DNA of 64,000 nt from Fen-178 sp049516835 (lineage in GTDB: Bacteria; Acidobacteriota; Terriglobia; Bryobacterales; Bryobacteraceae), in the NCBI GenBank assembly GCA_049516835.1, contig JBEKSR010000003.1, positions 1-64,000 on the forward strand, written 5' to 3'. Made by a program: the position numbers and the translations under genes. Numbering within the stretch: position 1 is the first letter of the stretch; every line of letters starts with the position of its first letter. The notes beneath the pieces were generated by a model, which saw nothing but the letters and a program-made list of their open reading frames with translations, did not search any database and was not told the DNA's origin. Below, one piece after another: positions 45,077-53,505 of this stretch.

Positions 45077-45409
45077 GCCCGACCGCTGTTCCCGGAGAAC
45101 TCGCGCCAGGCACTTCCGCGAGTCGAAAACTCGTCCGAGTGAATTCACACGCAGAACCGGAGGACTCCGAGGAGTGAGCAAAAACGGTGCTGGTTTTGGG
45201 ACAGGATTTCGCGACGGTGCCGACCGCAACCCCAGGACCGCGGCGACCACCATCTGGCCGCAATTTTGGGGCTGACTTTTGAGACGCTGAGATCCCTGAT
45301 TTCAGGCCTCGCCGGGTTTGTCCCGAAACTTACCGTTTTTGAGACAAACGAGGTCCGCATCCGGCGCCATCCGCCACCGTTCTGGCATGATGGGTCGGAG
45401 GGCAATGCT
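45077..45409. other. gene-free stretch
   Basis: 333 bp without a gene I can support. Recognisable content is limited to the 24-bp repeat CCCGAAACTTACC... at 45322-45345 (second copy at 46010-46033). Confidence 0.6.
45322..45345 (+). repeat. 24-bp direct repeat, copy 1
   Basis: Matches 46010-46033 at 21 of 24 positions; both end TTTTTGAGAC. They flank two small orphan genes. Confidence 0.6.
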
Positions 45410-45691
45410 ATGGAAACGTTTACGCACGCGAATATCGACGGATACCTCCCCTGGTTGCGGGCAAACTCGGGTGGGTTCGTGGTCAACTTTCGTTGGAAGG
45501 GTGGAAAGCATTTGGTCGTGCATCGCGCTACGTGCCGAGACATCGCTAAGGCAAACGTGAATTATGGCCGAAGAGGTGACGATAGCGGTAAGGTGTGTTC
45601 CTCTGACATTGCAGAACTGCGTGCTTGGGCAAGCAAAACCTACGGCAAACAGCTTGACCCATGCGGCCACTGCTTAGCAGCATCAAACTGA
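45410..45691 (+). CDS. small hypothetical protein
   Basis: A 93-residue protein from ATG 45410 (METFTHANIDGYL). It has three cysteines in HRATCRDIAK, GKVCSSDIAE and LDPCGHCLAASN, a spacing that could bind zinc. No family recognised. A longer in-frame start at 45266 has no ribosome site. Confidence 0.55.
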   Translation: METFTHANIDGYLPWLRANSGGFVVNFRWKGGKHLVVHRATCRDIAKANVNYGRRGDDSGKVCSSDIAELRAWASKTYGKQLDPCGHCLAASN

Positions 45692-45755
45692 GCCCTTGCG
45701 GTTTCAAGCGGCTTAAGCCTTCAAAAATGGGCCCGAAAGTGCGAGACTAGCAAGG

Positions 45756-45938
45756 GTGGTCAATCCTAACAAGCGGGGGGAGCGTCGAACTATTTCGCCG
45801 CTACCGATTGCCGGATGCATCGTCGGCTCCGGCGCGGTAGCAGTCCTCGGCTGGTTCGTCTATGCAGGGCTTTGGCTTCCGGCAATCTTCACCATTCTGC
45901 TGATCTGGTTCTTGTTTTGGCTGAAGCGACGATCCTAG
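45756..45938 (+). CDS. small two-span membrane protein
   Basis: Sixty residues from GTG 45756: a basic N-terminus (NPNKRGERR), two adjacent hydrophobic segments (IAGCIVGSGAVAVLGWFVYA and LWLPAIFTILLIWFLFWL) and a KRRS tail. The strongly hydrophobic, non-random composition suggests a real gene, but there is no homologue I can name. Confidence 0.45.
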   Translation: MVNPNKRGERRTISPLPIAGCIVGSGAVAVLGWFVYAGLWLPAIFTILLIWFLFWLKRRS

Positions 45939-46009
45939 TCCTGTAAGTGCCTGCCGGGTCGCGATGCTCATAACCTGCGGCGAGCCTGTTCCCCCGCGCG
46001 CTGCTCGGC

Positions 46010-46033
46010 CCCGAGACTCACCCTTTTTGAGAC
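46010..46033 (+). repeat. 24-bp direct repeat, copy 2
   Basis: See 45322-45345; lies 28 bp beyond the end of the VapC-like gene. Confidence 0.6.
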
Positions 46034-46061
46034 GGAAGGGTGCGCCTGCCAGCGTACGCCT

Positions 46062-46514
46062 TCAGCCTCCGGCCAAGGTGCGTGGTTCCAGCAGCGCTAC
46101 GCGTTGACGCGCTTTCTGGCATGCGGATGCCAGACCCCGATCAAACGTCACGAGCGTGGCTTCTGTGACCTGGCTGACCGCAAGCAAATAGCAATCGCCA
46201 AGCGCTTTCGGCGACGACAGCCGGGAAACCGAACGGGTTGCCGCACGGAAGGCCCCATCGAGTTCAACCGACTCCAGCCGGATTCCGACTCGCGAATCCT
46301 CAAGCCACCGGTCGTACACCTTCCAGGCTTCGCCGATGGTCCGCACATCCTTGCCCATCACAGCGGATGTTGCCAGCAGCCGCAACAACCCGAGTTGCGT
46401 GAGCCGGCAAAAGAAAAAGCGATCATCCTCCTGCTGGGAAAACCAAGTCCAGGCGGCCCCCGAGTGCATGTGGTTGGCCCAACTCAAGGCCAGCCACACG
46501 TTGAGATCAGGCAA
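46062..46514 (-). CDS. PIN-domain (VapC-like) toxin
   Basis: A 150-residue PIN protein: LNVWLALSWANHMHSGAAW with the first aspartate, SPKALGDCYLLAVSQV and LVTFDRGLASA with later acidic residues. The N-terminus is MPDLN, with the first strand short as in many VapC proteins. It overlaps its antitoxin gene by 8 bases. Confidence 0.85.
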   Translation of the reverse strand: MPDLNVWLALSWANHMHSGAAWTWFSQQEDDRFFFCRLTQLGLLRLLATSAVMGKDVRTIGEAWKVYDRWLEDSRVGIRLESVELDGAFRAATRSVSRLSSPKALGDCYLLAVSQVTEATLVTFDRGLASACQKARQRVALLEPRTLAGG

Positions 46515-46734
46515 ATAGGACGTCGTACGGATTCTCCCTGTCGGGACTACCAGGGGCGGGCTTACCTTTCTTTCCCACCAGTGGTCCCGTCACGGGCCGC
46601 GATGGCTGCGGCCGGAATTTACTCTCGATGGCTCCGGTAATCAGCGAACGAATCGAGGTGCGCTCTGCCGCCGCAAGCTGCCGGAGCGCGGCATGGAGAT
46701 CGTCTGGAATATCGATCGTGGTTCGGACGCTCAT
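46507..46734 (-). CDS. ribbon-helix-helix antitoxin (VapB-like)
   Basis: A 75-residue protein with an N-terminal ribbon-helix-helix (VRTTIDIPDDLHAALRQLAA) and a proline-rich tail ending NPYDVLFA that would contact the PIN toxin. The two genes form one unit on the minus strand. Confidence 0.82.
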   Translation of the reverse strand: MSVRTTIDIPDDLHAALRQLAAAERTSIRSLITGAIESKFRPQPSRPVTGPLVGKKGKPAPGSPDRENPYDVLFA

Positions 46735-47097
46735 GCCATAATTATGTCACTTTCCGCTCTCCGGCGCTCGGAATGGCAATAGACCCCTCAATTCCGAGCG
46801 TAGGCAAAACGCCCCATGCCGTCCCGCAAGGGGCCCCCTTCCAAAGCATCGGCGTTTCCACTTGGTCGTACACGCCCAACCACTGATGCGTTCCGGCAAC
46901 AAGCCCGCGAGGTCCGGTTCTGGAAGACGGCCTCCCGGCGAGCCATGCCCCCGAGCGCCCACTGGCTTGCGGCAGGGACATTCACGGGGCTCAGTGAACG
47001 GCGTTGGGCGTAGGGGTGGCCGTGCGTGCCGGCCTCTTGTGTCAGGGCCCGGCCTTCTTTGCGCCACAAGAGTGGCCGATAATGTTTCAGGGGAGGA
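46735..47097. other. gene-free stretch
   Basis: 363 bp between the VapBC-like pair and the DUF433 gene. Open frames occur on both strands but lack ribosome sites and family sequence. No repeat or RNA gene was recognised. Confidence 0.5.
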
Positions 47098-47820
47098 ATG
47101 GCCTTCAGAAAAACAGCGGCGTCTTACGGAACGGACGATCCACGTCTCTTGCCGGCGTACCCGGTGGCGGAGGCGGCGCACTACCTCCGAATGCCCGAGG
47201 AGACCCTGCGGAGCTGGGTAGTTGGCCGTCTGTACCCCGTTTCCGGACATTCTAAACGGTCTCGGCCTCTGGTCCACCTCGACGATCCTCAACGGAGATA
47301 CCTGTCCTTTATCAACCTGGTGGAGGCGCACGTTCTGGCTGCGATCCGCCGCCGTCATGGAGTCAGACTGCCCAAAGTCCGAGCAGCGCTGGATTATGTG
47401 CGGAAGCAGTTTCACGTTGAGCGCCCGTTGATTGACGAGGCATTTCAGACCGACGGGCTGGACCTCTTCGTGGAGCGTTACGGCGAAATGATCAACGCCT
47501 CGCGCGAAGGGCAGCAAGCCATGAAGGAGATTTTGAGCGTCTACCTTCAGCGGATTGAGCGGGATACCAGGGGGCTTCCAGTCAAGCTGTACCCGTTCAC
47601 GCGGGATACGGAGTCGGCCACGGCTCCGAAACGGGACCCGCGGGTGGTGGTGATGAGTCCTACGATTTCGTTCGGCCGCCCTGTCGTAGCCGGCACCGGC
47701 ATTCCCGTTTCCGCCATCTACGAGCGCTACAAGGCGGGTGACTCTGTCGCCGATCTAGCAAGGGATTTCAGGTTGGAAACCGGTGCCGTCGAAGAAGCCA
47801 TTCGCTCGGAAGCCGCCTGA
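47098..47820 (+). CDS. MerR-like/DUF433 antitoxin-type regulator
   Basis: A 240-residue protein with GGGGAGGA ahead of ATG 47098. An N-terminal MerR-like helix-turn-helix (YPVAEAAHYLRMPEETLRSW), a helical middle (RLPKVRAALDYVRKQF) and a C-terminal DUF433 domain (SPTISFGRPVVAGTGIPVSA, DSVADLARDFRLETGAVEEA). These long DUF433 proteins are paired with PIN-like toxins; only the end of such a toxin seems left downstream. Confidence 0.8.
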   Translation: MAFRKTAASYGTDDPRLLPAYPVAEAAHYLRMPEETLRSWVVGRLYPVSGHSKRSRPLVHLDDPQRRYLSFINLVEAHVLAAIRRRHGVRLPKVRAALDYVRKQFHVERPLIDEAFQTDGLDLFVERYGEMINASREGQQAMKEILSVYLQRIERDTRGLPVKLYPFTRDTESATAPKRDPRVVVMSPTISFGRPVVAGTGIPVSAIYERYKAGDSVADLARDFRLETGAVEEAIRSEAA

Positions 47821-47959
47821 CCTCGCTGGCAACCTCCGTGGAAGTGAAATCGCCGCCGTCTTCATAAAGGCGCTGCCGCGGATCTGCAAGATTCTGGCCT
47901 CGCGATCAGGGCCTTTCGTGGCGCGCATCACGAAGGCCGGAGAGGTTGCCGGCGTTTGA
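47783..47959 (+). pseudogene. possible C-terminal remnant of a PIN-like toxin
   Basis: A 58-codon frame overlapping the DUF433 gene end. The last 35 residues (IAAVFIKALPRICKILASRS then GPFVARITKAGEVAGV) look like the C-terminus of PIN-like partners of long DUF433 proteins; the catalytic N-terminal part is absent. Similarity is judged from memory, so treat as tentative. Confidence 0.4.
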
Positions 47960-47969
47960 GAGGTGGAGT

Positions 47970-47994
47970 GGCAGGCGAGCACCGCCTGCCCCAC
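47970..47994. repeat. REP-like palindrome between convergent genes
   Basis: GGCAGGCG-AGCAC-CGCCTGCC followed by CCAC: the same core as the elements at 5.05, 10.5 and 51.65 kb. It may act as a two-way terminator here. Confidence 0.75.
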
Positions 47995-48477
47995 CTACAG
48001 CTTCTTGAAGAGCTTGTCGAAGGCGTTGCGGGCGTCTTCGGGGTTGCGCGGCGCGGGAGGGCCCACATCGATCGGCTCCGCCGCCGGCACATTGTTGGTG
48101 CCTTCGCGGGCCACGGTCACCCGCGGCATGAACCAATTGCACTCGTTGGCCTTGTCCTTCATGGCGAGGCGCACCGGGATGGGTTTGAGGCACTGGAAAC
48201 GCATGGATGGCTCAAAGTAGGAACACTGCTTGCAGCAGTGCAGCTCGGCGTTGCACTTGGGGCAGTTGCCGCGGAAATCAACGTCTGGCGGAAGGGTTGT
48301 CGCGCAGTTGAAGCACCGGGCCGCGGCGACGTGCTGGACGAGACGCGGCAGGCGGGGGCCGGTCACGTCGATGGGAGGCCGTGGCCCGTTGGGCTTGGGC
48401 CGATCTTCGCGGTAGCCTCTGGAATCGCGGTCCATATCCATGTACCCTGGTTGTCTGTACTTGCGATCGCTGTCCAT
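47995..48477 (-). CDS. zinc-ribbon protein of unknown function
   Basis: A 160-residue protein. A charged, proline-rich N-terminal part is followed by a zinc-ribbon-like set: RCFNCATTLPP, NCPKCNAELHCCKQCSYF and RFQCLKP, then CNWFMPRV. The C-terminus is helical (RNPEDARNAFDKLFKKL). The double C-x2-C layout suggests one or two zinc sites for nucleic acid or protein binding. No family name recognised; conserved hypotheticals of this form occur in Acidobacteria. Confidence 0.7.
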   Translation of the reverse strand: MDSDRKYRQPGYMDMDRDSRGYREDRPKPNGPRPPIDVTGPRLPRLVQHVAAARCFNCATTLPPDVDFRGNCPKCNAELHCCKQCSYFEPSMRFQCLKPIPVRLAMKDKANECNWFMPRVTVAREGTNNVPAAEPIDVGPPAPRNPEDARNAFDKLFKKL

Positions 48478-48744
48478 GGGGAAAAGTTGCTCCGTAACTC
48501 GGGGGACGAAAGAACGTTTTATTCTCGAAAAACCGGCGCTTAAGATACCGATCGATCCCCACGCGGCCGGGCGGCACTCCCGACGGCGGCGGTTAGCGTG
48601 GATTTACCGGAGGGGTTCTGCGGGAACGCCGGGGCACCTGACACAAACAGGTTCGCGGCCCGCCAATGCTTCAAATACATATGTACCACGGATTGAAGTC
48701 TTTTGCACCCCCCCTCTCACTCTCCTTGGATAGGGCCAAGGCGC

Positions 48745-51297
48745 TTACCCTACGGAACTCCACTTTAGCAGGCTGGTGCAGGGCCGCGTAATGGGATCGT
48801 CAAAATGGTTGGGGCTGACGCGCAGCGCGTAGCCCAGGCGGCCCGTGCGTTCGGGAACGATGTCCCTGGCAAATACGGCAACCGAGCCCTGCTGCTCCAC
48901 AACCGGCAGCACCAGCACCTCGGTCTCTTCCAGGTAGCCATCGCTATCCACGCGCCCGATCACGGCCTCCACGCGCACATCGCCGGGTTTCAAGCCCGCC
49001 AGGTCGATGGCCGCGCGCACCGGAACGGGTTTGCCGCTGGTCACCGAACCGGCCGGCCCGGGACCCGCTTCCAGGAATTTCACGCGATCCCAGACCTCGC
49101 GAATGCGCGCGTTCCAACGCGCTCTTTCGCGCACCAGGCTGTAATCCGCTTGGAAGATGCGCAGGTGCGACGAGTGGGCCGGCTCGTACAATTCGGTCAT
49201 GTACTCCCGCACCATGCGGCGGCAATCGAAATGCGGGCTGATGTACGCGAGCGACTGCTTCATGCGGCGCATCCACTCGCGCGGGGTCTGCTCGCGGCGC
49301 TCATAGAACATGGGGGCGATCTCGCTTTCGAGCAGGTAGTAGATGGCGCTGGCATGCAGCGCGTCCTGGTCCTCGGAATACGGCTCCCGGTCGCCGATCG
49401 CCCAGCCGCCGGAATTCTCATAGGCTTCGTCGAACCAGCCGTCCAGGATGCTCAAATTGAGAACGCCGTTGATGGCCGCCTTCATTCCGCTGGTGCCGCA
49501 GGCCTCTTCGCCGCGCCGCGGGTTGTTGAGCCACAAGTCCACGCCCTGCACCATCTCCCGCGCCACCTTCATGTCGTAGTCTTCGAGGAAGACCAGGTGT
49601 TTCCAGAGGTCGGGATCGCGCGAGAGCTGCACGATCTCGCGGATGTAGGTCTTCCCCGGCTGGTCCTTGGGATGGGCCTTGCCGGCGACGACGATCTGCA
49701 CCGGCATGTCCTTGTTCAACAAGATGCGCTTGAGCCGCTCGATGTCGCGGAACAGCAGCGTGGCGCGCTTGTAAGTGGCGAAGCGGCGCGCGAACCCGAT
49801 GGTGAGAGCGTTGGGATCGAGCACGCCAGCGGCGCGGTGCACCTCCGCGGCGGAGGCCTGCCGCCGCGCCGCCGAAGCGCCCTGGCGCTCCCGAACGAAA
49901 CCGACCAAGCGGCGCTTGCGCCGGCGATGAGCTTCGAACAGCTCCTCGTCCGGGATCTCACCCACCTGTTCCCAGATGGTGGGATCGTTGAAGCGGTCGC
50001 GCCAGTCGGGTTGCAGGTACCGATCGTACAGCGACGCCAGGTCGCCGTTCAGCCAGCTCGGCAGGTGCACGCTGTCGGTGATCGAAGTGATGGGCACTTC
50101 CCACAGCGGCAACTGCGGCCAGAGGTCGTGGAACATCTCCTGCGAGACCTGCCGGTGCAGGCGGCTCACGGCGTTTCGGTAAGCCGAAGTGTTCAACGCC
50201 AGAACGGCCATGGAGAACCGCTCGTCACGGTCGAAAGCGTTGCGCCGGCCGAGCGCCATCAACTGCTGAAAGTCGATCCCGACTTCGGCGCAATACTCCG
50301 AGAAGTAGTGGTACATCAGGCCGGGGTCGAACAGATCGATTCCGGCGGGAACCGGCGTGTGAGTGGTGAAAACATTGCTGGCGCGCGCGGCCTCCAGGGC
50401 TTCTTCGAAAGTCAGTTTCCGGCCGCGCATCAGCACGCGCACCTGCTCCAGCGCGAGAAACGCGGAGTGGCCTTCGTTCATGTGGTACACGGTGGGATTG
50501 AGCCCCATGGCCTCCAGCGCCCGCAGGCCGCCGATGCCCAGCACGATTTCCTGGCGGATGCGGGTATCGATATCGCCGCCGTAGAGGGAATCCGCGATTC
50601 CGCGATCCTGCGGCAAGACGTTGTCGGGGATGTTGGTATCCAGCAGATAGAGCGCGATGCGGCCCACATCCAGTCTCCATACCTGGATGTAGACGTCGCC
50701 GGTGGGCAGATGGACCACGACCTTCAGATCCCCGCCATTGGCGTCCTTAACGGTCGCCAGCGGCAAGGTATAGAAGTCGTTCACGGGATAGCGCTCCTGC
50801 TGCCATCCGTCGGGGTTGAGGAATTGCCGGAAGAAGCCTTGCTGGTACAGCAGGCCAAGCCCGATGAGCGGATAATCCTGATCGCTCGAGGACTTCAGAT
50901 GATCGCCCGACAGAACTCCGAGGCCACCCGAGTAGACCGGCAGGCACTCCGTGAGACCGTACTCGGCGGAGAAGTAGGCGATCAGCCTGCCGTCGGCGGG
51001 CGGCGGGCCTTTGCGCACCCGCGAATCGTAGGTTTCGCAGGCCGTGCGGTACAGGACCAGGTAGCGCGGATCGGCGCCCGCCTTTGCCAGCGTGGCTTGG
51101 GGAACACGGCCGAGCATCAAGACCGGGTTGTAGCCGCACTCCCGCCAGAGAGCTGGATCGAGGCGGCGGAAGAGCGCGCGCACGATCGGTTCCCAACTCC
51201 AGAAGAGGTTATGAGCCAGTTCGATCAGGCGCGACAGGGACGCGGGCAAGGTGGGGCGCACCAGAAACTCCCGGATTGGCTGAATATGAAAAGGCAT
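48745..51297 (-). CDS. glgP: alpha-glucan phosphorylase (GT35)
   Basis: An 850-residue phosphorylase of the shorter bacterial/archaeal type (TIGR02094-like). It uses phosphate to release glucose-1-phosphate from glycogen or maltodextrins. Start PTLPASLSRLIELAHNLFWSW is typical; HMNEGHSAFLALE and the C-terminal PLP region GTSGMKAAINGVLNLSILDG are clear. The extra ~130 residues after the catalytic part form a beta-rich domain. It stands alone, with no other glycogen gene in the window. Confidence 0.93.
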   Translation of the reverse strand: MPFHIQPIREFLVRPTLPASLSRLIELAHNLFWSWEPIVRALFRRLDPALWRECGYNPVLMLGRVPQATLAKAGADPRYLVLYRTACETYDSRVRKGPPPADGRLIAYFSAEYGLTECLPVYSGGLGVLSGDHLKSSSDQDYPLIGLGLLYQQGFFRQFLNPDGWQQERYPVNDFYTLPLATVKDANGGDLKVVVHLPTGDVYIQVWRLDVGRIALYLLDTNIPDNVLPQDRGIADSLYGGDIDTRIRQEIVLGIGGLRALEAMGLNPTVYHMNEGHSAFLALEQVRVLMRGRKLTFEEALEAARASNVFTTHTPVPAGIDLFDPGLMYHYFSEYCAEVGIDFQQLMALGRRNAFDRDERFSMAVLALNTSAYRNAVSRLHRQVSQEMFHDLWPQLPLWEVPITSITDSVHLPSWLNGDLASLYDRYLQPDWRDRFNDPTIWEQVGEIPDEELFEAHRRRKRRLVGFVRERQGASAARRQASAAEVHRAAGVLDPNALTIGFARRFATYKRATLLFRDIERLKRILLNKDMPVQIVVAGKAHPKDQPGKTYIREIVQLSRDPDLWKHLVFLEDYDMKVAREMVQGVDLWLNNPRRGEEACGTSGMKAAINGVLNLSILDGWFDEAYENSGGWAIGDREPYSEDQDALHASAIYYLLESEIAPMFYERREQTPREWMRRMKQSLAYISPHFDCRRMVREYMTELYEPAHSSHLRIFQADYSLVRERARWNARIREVWDRVKFLEAGPGPAGSVTSGKPVPVRAAIDLAGLKPGDVRVEAVIGRVDSDGYLEETEVLVLPVVEQQGSVAVFARDIVPERTGRLGYALRVSPNHFDDPITRPCTSLLKWSSVG

Positions 51298-51404
51298 ACA
51301 GGAGGAGCTACCTCCAAGATAGCAGATCGGCGAGAGAAGCCGGCCTCACCATACCTCTCCACGCCTGGAGGTGCGGATGCGTCATTTATAATGGTACAAG
51401 CTCG

Positions 51405-52049
51405 ATGCGGCGTCTTCTGGGAATATTCTTGTGTTCCGTGACCGGCGTAGCGTTCGCCGGCGAATATGCCGTGTTGGCAAGCGGTTCCAGGCTGCACGTC
51501 GACCGGCACGAGACCTCCGGCGACAAGGTCCGGCTTTACAACGCAGGCGGCTATATCGAGATGGATGCGGCGGCCGTGCGGGGCTACGAAGCGGAGGAAT
51601 ACGTGCCGCCGGCGCCCGCGCCAGCGCAACTGACGGATGCGGCAGGGCGGCAGGCTGAAGCCTGCCCCACCAAACTGGCGGATGCGGCAGCGGACAAGTA
51701 CGGCCTGCCGCGCCGGTTGGTGCGCAGCGTGATCTCGACCGAGTCGGACTTCCAGCCGCAGGCGGTTTCTCCCAAGGGCGCCATCGGGCTGATGCAACTG
51801 ACGCCCGCCACGGCGGAAGCGCTGGGCGCCGACCCGCGCGATTCCGCGCAGAATGTGGATGCCGGCACGCGCTACCTGCGGGACCTGCTGGAGAAGTACG
51901 ACGGCGGCCTGTGGCATGCCCTGGCGGCTTACAACGCCGGCCCGGGCGCGGTGGACAAGTACCAGGGCGTTCCGCCCTACCGCGAGACCATCAACTACGT
52001 CGGCAAGATCGACCGGGATTTGAAGAAGGCCGGCGGCGTTACGCAGTAA
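51405..52049 (+). CDS. lytic transglycosylase, SLT domain
   Basis: A 214-residue exported protein, start ATG 51405 (MRRLLGIFLCSVTGVAFAG). Residues 20-70 form a small domain (LASGSRLHVDRHETSGDKVR); the SLT domain runs from about 92: RRLVRSVISTESDF with catalytic Glu113, GAIGLMQLTPATAEALG, and AYNAGPGAVDKY. It cleaves peptidoglycan to anhydromuropeptides. Residues 82-89 in the linker (RQAEACPT) are encoded by a palindromic repeat flanked by an 18-bp duplication. Confidence 0.9.
   Translation: MRRLLGIFLCSVTGVAFAGEYAVLASGSRLHVDRHETSGDKVRLYNAGGYIEMDAAAVRGYEAEEYVPPAPAPAQLTDAAGRQAEACPTKLADAAADKYGLPRRLVRSVISTESDFQPQAVSPKGAIGLMQLTPATAEALGADPRDSAQNVDAGTRYLRDLLEKYDGGLWHALAAYNAGPGAVDKYQGVPPYRETINYVGKIDRDLKKAGGVTQ
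51649..51670. repeat. REP-like palindrome inserted in the transglycosylase gene
   Basis: GGCAGGCTGAAGCCTGCC then CCAC. It is flanked by AACTGACGGATGCGGCAG (51627-51644) and AACTGGCGGATGCGGCAG (51673-51690), 17 of 18 positions alike, as if duplicated on insertion. The reading frame is kept. Confidence 0.75.
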
Positions 52050-52563
52050 CCGCGTCCATCACGGCGGCCAGGGCGTGAATTACAGAGGCAATCCGCACCA
52101 CCGCCAGAATGGTCTCCTCGCCAACGCCTTTTTCGCGCAGCACCTTCTCGTGCGAATCGACGCACACGCCGCAGCCGTTAATCGCCGAAACGGCCAGGCA
52201 CCACAGCTCGAAATCCACCGGGTCGCTGCCGTGAGTGCGGATCACCTGCATGCGCAGGCGCGCCGGCATGGAGCCGTATTTCTCGTTGGTGCTGAGATGG
52301 CGAAAGCGGTAGAAGATGTTGTTCATCCCCATGACTGCGGCGGCGGCCCTGGCAGCGTCGAGCGCTGGTTCGTCCAGGCGCCTGGCGGCTTCCGCCAGTA
52401 CGGCATCGAGCACCCGCCGGTTGCGGGACGCCATGGCGGAGCACACGGCGGCGCCCCAGGTTTGCCGCTCGGTCAGTTCCGTCTGCCGCAGCACGGCGCC
52501 CATGTTGAGCTTCAGGTCCTTGGCGTACTCCGGACAGGTTTCTAGTAATTGTTCGAGTTCCAT
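52039..52563 (-). CDS. ahpD: AhpD-like alkylhydroperoxidase
   Basis: A 174-residue carboxymuconolactone-decarboxylase-fold protein. The peroxidase CxxC is in AINGCGVCVDSHEKVLR, with the upstream glutamate/histidine network typical of AhpD. It reduces peroxides or recycles AhpC. It follows the AhpC-type gene by 15 bases on the same strand and overlaps the convergent transglycosylase gene by 11 bases. Confidence 0.92.
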   Translation of the reverse strand: MELEQLLETCPEYAKDLKLNMGAVLRQTELTERQTWGAAVCSAMASRNRRVLDAVLAEAARRLDEPALDAARAAAAVMGMNNIFYRFRHLSTNEKYGSMPARLRMQVIRTHGSDPVDFELWCLAVSAINGCGVCVDSHEKVLREKGVGEETILAVVRIASVIHALAAVMDAVTA

Positions 52564-52578
52564 GGATGGATGGGTGGG

Positions 52579-53115
52579 CTAGACTTTCAGGACCGCATCG
52601 CCCTTCTGCCAGTTGCAGGGGCACAGCTCATCGGTCTGGAGCGCATCGAGCACGCGCAACACCTCCTGCGGATTGCGGCCCACGGAGAGGTCGTTCACCG
52701 ACACGAACCGGATGATGTTCTCGGGATCTACCACAAAGGTGGCGCGCTGCGCCACGCCTTCCTTGGGGTCGAGGATGCCCAGCGCCGCGCACAGGTCGCG
52801 TTTGATGTCCGCCAGCATGGGGAACGGCAGGTCCTTTAGGTCCGCGTGATGCTGGCGCCAGGCCAGGTGCACGAACTCGGAATCGGTGCTGCCGCCGAGA
52901 ACCTGCGCGTCGCGATCCTGGAACTCACGATTGAGCTTGCCGAAGGCCGCGATCTCGGTGGGGCAGACGAAAGTGAAATCCTTGGGCCAGAAGAAATAAA
53001 CCTTCCACTTGCCCTGGTAGTCCTGGCCCGTGATGGGCTGAAAGGCCTTACCCTTTTCAAGGCCGACTGTCGCCTGAAGGGAAAAGGCCGGAAACTGCTC
53101 GCCAACTCCTAACAT
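52579..53115 (-). CDS. ahpC: AhpC-type peroxiredoxin
   Basis: A 178-residue 2-Cys peroxiredoxin, start ATG 53115 with GGAGAA upstream. The peroxidatic Cys51 is in DFTFVCPTEI; the C-terminal ELCPCNW carries resolving cysteines as in AhpD-dependent AhpC proteins. With AhpD it forms an NADH-independent or lipoamide-linked peroxide-reducing system. Confidence 0.93.
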   Translation of the reverse strand: MLGVGEQFPAFSLQATVGLEKGKAFQPITGQDYQGKWKVYFFWPKDFTFVCPTEIAAFGKLNREFQDRDAQVLGGSTDSEFVHLAWRQHHADLKDLPFPMLADIKRDLCAALGILDPKEGVAQRATFVVDPENIIRFVSVNDLSVGRNPQEVLRVLDALQTDELCPCNWQKGDAVLKV

Positions 53116-53129
53116 GTATGGTTCTCCAT

Positions 53130-53459
53130 TTAGTTTGGATGCAGCCGATCGATTTTGGCCGCAAGAATAAAATCGCTCTCGGTCAAGCCGTCGATCTTGT
53201 GGGTCCAAGTCTTGACTTCGACCTTTCCCCACGCCAGGTACAGGTCGGGATGATGCCCTTGCTCTTCGGCGACGGTGCCCACGCGGTTGACAAAGTCCAG
53301 GGCCGTCCGAAAATCGGGGAATGTATACGTCTTCGACAGATGGTGCTCATCCACCACCTGCCAGCCGGCGACCAGCGCCTGCATTCTCTGCAATTCTTCG
53401 CCCTTGAGTGGCGGGACGCCACCCCGGCACGGCACGCAATGCTTTTCGGCCAGACTCAT
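53130..53459 (-). CDS. phhB: 4a-hydroxytetrahydrobiopterin dehydratase
   Basis: A 109-residue pterin-4a-carbinolamine dehydratase from ATG 53459, with GGAGG 8 bases upstream. The active-site motif EEQGHHPDL followed by KVEVKTWTH is clear. It regenerates the pterin cofactor of aromatic amino acid hydroxylases or acts in molybdopterin pathways. It is 14 bp upstream of ahpC on the same strand and may be cotranscribed. Confidence 0.93.
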   Translation of the reverse strand: MSLAEKHCVPCRGGVPPLKGEELQRMQALVAGWQVVDEHHLSKTYTFPDFRTALDFVNRVGTVAEEQGHHPDLYLAWGKVEVKTWTHKIDGLTESDFILAAKIDRLHPN

Positions 53460-53480
53460 GATTGCCCTCCTCGTTTTATG

Positions 53481-53496
53481 GTACATGTACTATATA
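53481..53496. promoter_or_regulatory. palindrome and TATA-like box in the phhB-higBA divergent gap
   Basis: GTACATGTAC (53481-53490), a perfect 10-bp palindrome, is followed by TATATA (53491-53496). It is the only candidate operator in the 46-bp gap between phhB and higB. HigA antitoxins usually repress their own promoter, so this is a natural site, but that is inference. Confidence 0.4.
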
Positions 53497-53505
53497 AGGT
53501 GCAGG

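Noticed and set aside
48805..51441. 878-codon open frame on the plus strand opposite the glucan phosphorylase
   Set aside because: High-GC antisense shadow; the minus-strand protein shows full family motifs, while this translation is rich in H, R, A, G without any domain.
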